DNA of 10,570 nt. Origin: Desulfofustis sp. GTDB taxonomy: Bacteria > Desulfobacterota > Desulfobulbia > Desulfobulbales > Desulfocapsaceae. How positions within the stretch are numbered: the stretch's first letter is position 1; each line of letters opens with the position of its first letter. Shown here one piece after another: positions 6,755-10,570 of this stretch. Below the pieces are notes generated by a model. It saw nothing but the letters and a program-made list of their open reading frames with translations. It ran no database searches and had not been told where the DNA came from. The position numbers and the translations under genes are program-made. The stretch is taken from contig JAQYVS010000091.1 of NCBI GenBank assembly GCA_030145365.1, positions 1-10,570 of the forward strand. The letters are read 5' to 3'.

Positions 6755-7714
6755 ATGAAAAAAATCATATTGATGTTGTGTGCAGCTGTATTTCTGTTTG
6801 CGCACAGTGCGGTTGCCGGCCCTGTAATCTCAGTCAATCAATTTGTTGAGCACCCGGCTCTAGACGCAGTATTGAAGGGGCTGCAGGATTATCTTTCTGA
6901 AAATGGCGTAAATGCTGAATTCAAGGTTCATAATGCTCAGGCTAACATGGGCACCGCTACCCAGATCGGCCAGCAGATGATTGGAGAAAAAAGTGATCTG
7001 CTTGTTGCCATTGCCACGCCATCAGCCCAGGCGACAGCCCAGGCCTTAAGTAAGGCTCCAAAAGATCTGAAACGGCCGATGCTGTTTACTGCAGTAACCG
7101 ATCCGGTTGCAGCTGGCCTGGTTGAGTCCATTGTCAAACCCGGTGAATATATTACCGGTGTCTCTGATCTGCTTCCATTGGACAAACATTTGCAAATGAT
7201 CATGACTTACAAGCCAGATATTAAGAAACTTGCGGTTCTCTATAACGCAGGTGAGGCAAACTCTAAAGCCACAGTTGCTACTCTCAAAGAGCTGAGTTCA
7301 AAGTTCGGTTTTGAGGTTGTTGAAGCAACCGCTCCAAAAACGGCAGATGTTTATGCCGCCGCTAAGAGTCTGGTTGGACGATGTGATGCAGTTTTTATTC
7401 CCACCGACAACACAATCGTATCTGCACTTGAGTCGGTAATTAAAGTAGGGATCCAGAATAAGCTGCCGATTTTTGCAGCAGATGTTGACTCGGTTGAACG
7501 TGGCGCAGTAGCTGCCATGGGGTTTGATTACTACAAACACGGTTATCAGACAGGAGTCATGGCCAAAAAAATTCTTGAAGGTGCCGCCCCCAGTAGCTTA
7601 CCGGTTGAATTTCAGAAAGATCTCCAACTTCAGATCAACCTCAAGTCTGCAGCAGCCATGGGAGCCCCGGCTCCAGCTAAGCTCGTTAAAGAGGCAACAA
7701 AGGTATACGAATAA
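6755..7714 (+). CDS. ABC transporter periplasmic substrate-binding protein (PF04392/TrpX-like)
   Basis: A 319-residue solute receptor of an ABC importer. The N-terminus has a classic signal peptide: Lys2-Lys3, a hydrophobic core, and a type I cleavage site after AVA (about residue 21). There is no lipobox, so the mature protein should be free in the periplasm, which fits a Gram-negative cell; Gram-positive relatives are lipoproteins. The body shows the two-lobe pattern of the ABC_sub_bind family: a first lobe with ISVNQFVEHPALDAV near the start and ATPSAQATAQAL, then LLFTAVTDPVAAGLV-like and VLYNAGEANS segments, and a second lobe with VFIPTDNTIVSALE and AADVDSVERGAVAAMGFDYY. Characterised members bind tryptophan or tyrosine, but specificity varies. 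AAGGAG (6742-6747) lies 7 nt before the ATG. First gene of a three-gene operon. Confidence 0.92.
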   Translation: MKKIILMLCAAVFLFAHSAVAGPVISVNQFVEHPALDAVLKGLQDYLSENGVNAEFKVHNAQANMGTATQIGQQMIGEKSDLLVAIATPSAQATAQALSKAPKDLKRPMLFTAVTDPVAAGLVESIVKPGEYITGVSDLLPLDKHLQMIMTYKPDIKKLAVLYNAGEANSKATVATLKELSSKFGFEVVEATAPKTADVYAAAKSLVGRCDAVFIPTDNTIVSALESVIKVGIQNKLPIFAADVDSVERGAVAAMGFDYYKHGYQTGVMAKKILEGAAPSSLPVEFQKDLQLQINLKSAAAMGAPAPAKLVKEATKVYE

Positions 7715-7738
7715 GCAGTTGAAACTCACGTCGATATT

Positions 7739-8626
7739 ATGACGATATATGCTGCTATCGGTGCCCTTGAGCAGGGGCTTGTCTACGGAATCATGGTAAT
7801 TGGGGTCTACCTGACCTTTCGAATTCTTGATTTTCCAGATCTGACCGTGGACGGGAGCCTGCCGCTCGGTGCTGCAATTTCGGCAGTAGCGATAACCTCT
7901 GGAGTCAGCCCGTACCTGTCGCTGTTCTTTGCCTTGTTGGGAGGATTTGCTGCGGGTGCTGTTACCGCTGTTCTGAATACGAAATTTAAAATACTGCATT
8001 TGCTGGCATCAATTTTGACGATGATCGCCCTTTACTCGATCAACATCAGAGTAATGGGCGGTCCCAATATCGCTTTGATCGGTTCTTCTACTGTGTTTGA
8101 TCCGGTAATTAACCTTGGCGTACCACCGCATCTGGCCAGTCTGGTCGTGTTCAGTATGTTTGCAATCATTGTGATGAGTGCTGTCATCTGGTTCTTGAAG
8201 ACTGAATTCGGACAGGCCGTTTTGGCCACAGGGGATAATCCCCAGATGATCATCAGCCAGGGGGTGAACACCCATCTGATAATCATCGTCGGTGTCGGTA
8301 TATCCAATGCACTTGTGGCCCTCAGCGGAGCATTAATCGCCCAGAATCAGGGTGCAGCAGATGTCGGCATGGGTATTGGAACGATCATTGCCGGATTAGC
8401 CTCGGTGATAGTCGGTGAAACCGTTTTTGGTTCCAGATCAATAACCCGTGCGATTATCGCCGCTGTTCTCGGATCGGTTGTTTATCGTATGGCGATTGCT
8501 CTGGCACTGGGTTTGGAGTTTGGCGGATTTGCGTTCAGTCCCAGCGATCTTAATCTGATCACGGCCTTATTGGTAATCAGTGCCTTGATTGCTCCAAATA
8601 TTAAGAAAAAGATACTCGCCCGATGA
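7739..8626 (+). CDS. ABC transporter permease (TrpY-like, branched-chain-type permease family)
   Basis: A 295-residue integral inner-membrane protein, almost entirely hydrophobic, with about eight to nine predicted membrane-spanning segments judged by eye. The family hallmark FRILDFPDLTVDGSLPLGAA follows the first membrane segment. Later come a conserved cytoplasmic stretch around FGQAVLATGDNPQM, which should contact the ATPase, and ALSGALIAQNQGAADVGMGIGTII. It belongs to the BPD_transp_2 permeases that pair with PF04392 binding proteins and should form the channel as a homodimer, since no second permease gene exists. It starts 24 nt after the binding-protein gene, without a clear Shine-Dalgarno; the start matches the usual family N-terminus. 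Its stop overlaps the ATPase start as ATGA, a sign of translational coupling. Confidence 0.93.
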   Translation: MTIYAAIGALEQGLVYGIMVIGVYLTFRILDFPDLTVDGSLPLGAAISAVAITSGVSPYLSLFFALLGGFAAGAVTAVLNTKFKILHLLASILTMIALYSINIRVMGGPNIALIGSSTVFDPVINLGVPPHLASLVVFSMFAIIVMSAVIWFLKTEFGQAVLATGDNPQMIISQGVNTHLIIIVGVGISNALVALSGALIAQNQGAADVGMGIGTIIAGLASVIVGETVFGSRSITRAIIAAVLGSVVYRMAIALALGLEFGGFAFSPSDLNLITALLVISALIAPNIKKKILAR

Positions 8627-9417
8627 TTACCCTGAATCAGTGCACAAAGTATTTTCACCGGGGAAGTGTCAACGAAGTTCTGGCACTGAATCAACTCAGC
8701 CTGAGCATTGAAAATGGTGACTTCATAACGGTGATCGGTTCCAATGGATCCGGTAAATCAACGCTTCTCAATGCGCTCGCCGGTTGTTTTCTGCTCGATT
8801 CAGGCAGTGTTGTCATTGAGGATCGTGATGTGAGTCACTGGCCAGAGTATAAACGTGCCAAACTCATCGCCCGAGTTTTTCAAGATCCACTGCTGGGTAC
8901 CTGTCCTTCTGCTACAATCGTACAGAATATGGCCATCGCTTCAAGGAGGGGGAAGCGCAGAGGGTTAGGGCCCGGCGTCAGATCAGCCGATCGTGATCGG
9001 TTCTATAATGAACTGCAGAAAATCGGACTCGGTCTGGAAAAGCGTTTGCAGGACCGTGTAGGTCTGCTTTCCGGTGGGCAGAGGCAGGCCTTAACCATGG
9101 TGATGGCAACCTTGGTCCGCCCTGAGGTGTTGCTGCTTGATGAACATATTGCTGCGCTGGATCCGAAAACCGCCAATCAGATATTGCACCTGACGCAGGA
9201 GATGGTCTCATCTCAATATCTGACAACCCTGATGATCACCCACAATATGAAGCATGCGATAAATTTCGGTAATCGATTGATCATGCTGCATCAGGGGAGA
9301 ATTATTCTAGATGTGAAAGGGCGGGAGAAGAGCAGTTTGAGTGTTGAAGACCTGCTGCAGCAATTCTATCGTGTTCAAGGTGAAGAACTGGCCAACGATT
9401 CTATGCTTCTTACCTGA
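8623..9417 (+). CDS. ABC transporter ATP-binding protein (TrpZ-like)
   Basis: A 264-residue ATPase subunit that powers the importer on the cytoplasmic face. All motifs are present: Walker A GSNGSGKST (39-47), Q-loop Q87 in VFQDPLLGT, signature LSGGQ (149-153), Walker B VLLLDE (169-174), D-loop AALD (177-180) and switch His207 in MITHNM. VFQDPLLGTCPSATIVQNMAIA and DEHxAALDPKTA are typical of the ATPases paired with TrpX/TrpY-type partners; here the x is Ile where Thr is usual. The ATG overlaps the permease stop by 4 nt. The stop lies 19 bases from the stop of the convergent hydrolase gene, and I see no obvious terminator between them. Confidence 0.95.
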   Translation: MITLNQCTKYFHRGSVNEVLALNQLSLSIENGDFITVIGSNGSGKSTLLNALAGCFLLDSGSVVIEDRDVSHWPEYKRAKLIARVFQDPLLGTCPSATIVQNMAIASRRGKRRGLGPGVRSADRDRFYNELQKIGLGLEKRLQDRVGLLSGGQRQALTMVMATLVRPEVLLLDEHIAALDPKTANQILHLTQEMVSSQYLTTLMITHNMKHAINFGNRLIMLHQGRIILDVKGREKSSLSVEDLLQQFYRVQGEELANDSMLLT

Positions 9418-9436
9418 AGCAACAATATCTTGAGTA

Positions 9437-9907
9437 TTAGTTCAAAAGACTATTCCAATCAAGTTCTCCAAACGTGTTGTGAAGAAGGTGATCGTCGTCG
9501 GCAACGGTTATCTGTAGGTTTGAGAAGGTGTTTTCAGCGGCTGGAATGACAAGCTGCGGTGGTGTCACATCATCATTTTTTCCAATAACCAGGATGGTTT
9601 CCACGTTTACCTTTTGATCAGGTGTTTGGTATTCATGAAAGTTAAGGGCAGGAGCCAGTAGGATTAGCCTTCTCAACCGTTCCGGTTGATTGATCGAAAG
9701 GCAGGCTGCCATTAATCCGCCGAAACTTGACCCGGCTATGATGAGCTCTGATCTATCTGAGACAATTGAATCCAGTCGGACCATTCGCTCCTGGAGGGAC
9801 CCGTCAAAATCGGGGCGGAGCATGTCTGGAAAACGGCTTGAAAAAAACGTTCCTTTTGTCCCGGAACCGGAAGAATCCAGGCCGTGGAGAAAGATTCTGG
9901 TGGTCAT
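9437..9907 (-). CDS. small alpha/beta hydrolase (YqiA-like esterase family)
   Basis: A 156-residue compact serine hydrolase without signal peptide. The N-terminus RIFLHGLDSSGSGTKG supplies the oxyanion-hole HG. The nucleophile elbow is GSSFGG (59-64), making S61 the likely nucleophile. An Asp in GKNDDVTPP (D112 or D113) and His140 in DDDHLLH complete the triad. The short lid-less layout and spacing resemble the YqiA/YcfP (UPF0227) group, whose E. coli member is an esterase on short acyl chains of unknown physiological role. It is shorter than E. coli YqiA but all core elements are present. No Shine-Dalgarno precedes the ATG at 9907, so the leader may be short. It lies downstream of hsp20 on the same strand, but the terminator between them makes co-transcription unlikely. 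Confidence 0.85.
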   Translation of the reverse strand: MTTRIFLHGLDSSGSGTKGTFFSSRFPDMLRPDFDGSLQERMVRLDSIVSDRSELIIAGSSFGGLMAACLSINQPERLRRLILLAPALNFHEYQTPDQKVNVETILVIGKNDDVTPPQLVIPAAENTFSNLQITVADDDHLLHNTFGELDWNSLLN

Positions 9908-9965
9908 CGTATTGTTGGTTTGAAGTTATAATGTGTAATACGAAACCAGCATTTTCGGGGATTGT

Positions 9966-10003
9966 AAATAAAAAAGGGGAAGGGCCCGGTTATGCCCTTC
10001 CCC
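9966..10003 (-). terminator. rho-independent terminator of the hsp20 gene
   Basis: A perfect 10-bp GC-rich stem pairs 9976-9985 (GGGGAAGGGC) with 9994-10003 (GCCCTTCCCC), with an 8-nt loop. Read on the minus strand, it is followed at once by TTTTTTATTT (9975-9966). It sits about 32 nt after the hsp20 stop. On the plus strand the T-tract is missing, so it is directional. Confidence 0.93.
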
Positions 10004-10035
10004 AATTGAGGAGGAATGAGAGTTTTTATCGTTAC

Positions 10036-10479
10036 TTAGTTAATGGTTATTTGCTTTGGTTTTTGTTCCTCCGGTTTTTCAACCTTCAGAGTCAGTACAC
10101 CGTTCTTATAGACCGCATCGATCTGATCTTCGGTGACTTCAAAAGGCAGTTTGAAGGAGCGTTCGAATTTTCCGAACCGTCGTTCTCGTCGATATTGACC
10201 ACTCTCTGTTGATTCCGTATCACTGCTGTTCTCACCGCTTAAGGTCAGCAAACGACCTTTTACGTCGACTTTGATATTTTCCTTTTCAAGGCCAGGGAGT
10301 TCTGCTTCGATGACCAGTTTTTCATCTTGTTCATAGATGTCAACAGCCGGGTGAAGTGCGGCTTCAGCACCATCGTTAACAACGGAGTTGAACGGTGCAA
10401 AAAAGTCATCAAATAAATTGTTGGTGGTTCTGCGATACGGCTTAAGTCCAAATCTTGGGTTACAGGTTGTTAGATGCAT
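10036..10479 (-). CDS. Hsp20/alpha-crystallin family small heat-shock protein
   Basis: A 147-residue ATP-independent chaperone that forms oligomers and holds unfolding proteins. The N-terminal arm (about 1-42) contains NNLFDDFFAPF. The alpha-crystallin domain (about 43-138) opens with PAVDIYEQDEKLVIEAELPG, continues with QYRRERRFGKFERSFKLP and ends with the hallmark NGVLTL. The C-terminal tail has the oligomerisation motif I-T-I (144-146), one residue before the end. All parts are intact. The start is supported by TAAGGAG about 6 nt upstream. It is a single-gene unit with its own promoter and terminator, and the promoter resembles both sigma-70 and sigma-32 types. Confidence 0.96.
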   Translation of the reverse strand: MHLTTCNPRFGLKPYRRTTNNLFDDFFAPFNSVVNDGAEAALHPAVDIYEQDEKLVIEAELPGLEKENIKVDVKGRLLTLSGENSSDTESTESGQYRRERRFGKFERSFKLPFEVTEDQIDAVYKNGVLTLKVEKPEEQKPKQITIN

Positions 10480-10485
10480 TTTTTT

Positions 10486-10491
10486 CTCCTT
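10486..10491 (-). promoter_or_regulatory. ribosome-binding site of hsp20
   Basis: On the minus strand AAGGAG precedes the ATG at 10479, separated by a run of A's (about 6 nt). The leader is A-rich and looks unstructured, so an RNA-thermometer type control is not evident. Confidence 0.75.
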
Positions 10492-10531
10492 ATGTTGTGC
10501 TTTTTTGTTTTTATGGTTTACGTTTGTGCTT

Positions 10532-10563
10532 TAAATGGTAATAACTGTATTGAGCATGTCAAG
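10532..10563 (-). promoter_or_regulatory. hsp20 promoter, sigma-70 and sigma-32-like
   Basis: On the minus strand CTTGACA (10563-10557) contains a perfect TTGACA. After 16 bases comes TACCAT (10540-10535), continuing to TTTA. As sigma-70 this is six of six plus four of six. As sigma-32 it resembles CTTGAA and the CCCCATtTa box (here ACCATTTA). The leader would be about 50 nt. Position and gene type support heat-shock control. No CIRCE repeat is present. Confidence 0.6.
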
Positions 10564-10570
10564 AAATGTA

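Noticed and set aside
7598..7999. 133-codon minus-strand open frame
   Set aside because: Antisense across the end of the binding-protein gene and the start of the permease gene, both of which are certain.
9766..10212. 148-codon plus-strand open frame
   Set aside because: It runs antisense through the hydrolase gene, the hsp20 terminator hairpin and the hsp20 gene; it has no domain pattern and is a shadow.

Overview
The window reads as chromosomal DNA of a Gram-negative anaerobe or facultative anaerobe. A sulfate-reducer-like member of the Desulfobacterota (Desulfobulbales type) is my best guess. This is inference from gene content: a ferredoxin-nitroreductase fusion, a putative molybdenum-carrier (SLOG) protein, a soluble periplasmic binding protein with a type I signal peptide, and an aldo/keto reductase of the MIYRRFG type. 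There is no rRNA, tRNA, CRISPR array, insertion sequence or phage gene. The window is densely coding, with no gene-free stretch longer than 300 bases.

Layout. (1) 119-1893: an SrkA-type kinase (+) runs into a spermidine-synthase-like methyltransferase (-), with only 2 nt between the stops. (2) 1894-2125: a divergent intergenic region with one candidate promoter for each direction. (3) 2126-3958: a tight three-gene + strand cluster encoding a SLOG/putative molybdenum carrier protein, a two-[4Fe-4S] ferredoxin-nitroreductase fusion, and a free-standing RapZ C-terminal domain that starts at TTG. (4) 3989-5167 (-): an aldo/keto reductase, divergent from gloB (5301-6074, +), encoding glyoxalase II; both could act on reactive carbonyls. 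(5) 6149-6623: a small secreted or membrane-anchored protein of unknown function whose reading frame looks broken or shifted, most simply at a run of seven T. (6) 6755-9417: a complete three-gene ABC importer of the TrpXYZ-like family (binding protein, permease, ATPase). (7) 9437-9907 (-): a small YqiA-like alpha/beta hydrolase. (8) 10036-10479 (-): an Hsp20 small heat-shock protein with a good promoter that also resembles a heat-shock sigma-32 promoter, a strong Shine-Dalgarno, and a textbook rho-independent terminator.

Stress protection is a loose common theme: SrkA, glyoxalase II, aldo/keto reductase, nitroreductase and Hsp20. The genes nevertheless form several independent units on alternating strands. 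I do not see a single coordinated new system. The points most worth a second look are the SLOG / ferredoxin-nitroreductase / RapZ-C cluster, the apparent frameshift near 6493-6499, and the dual-type hsp20 promoter.
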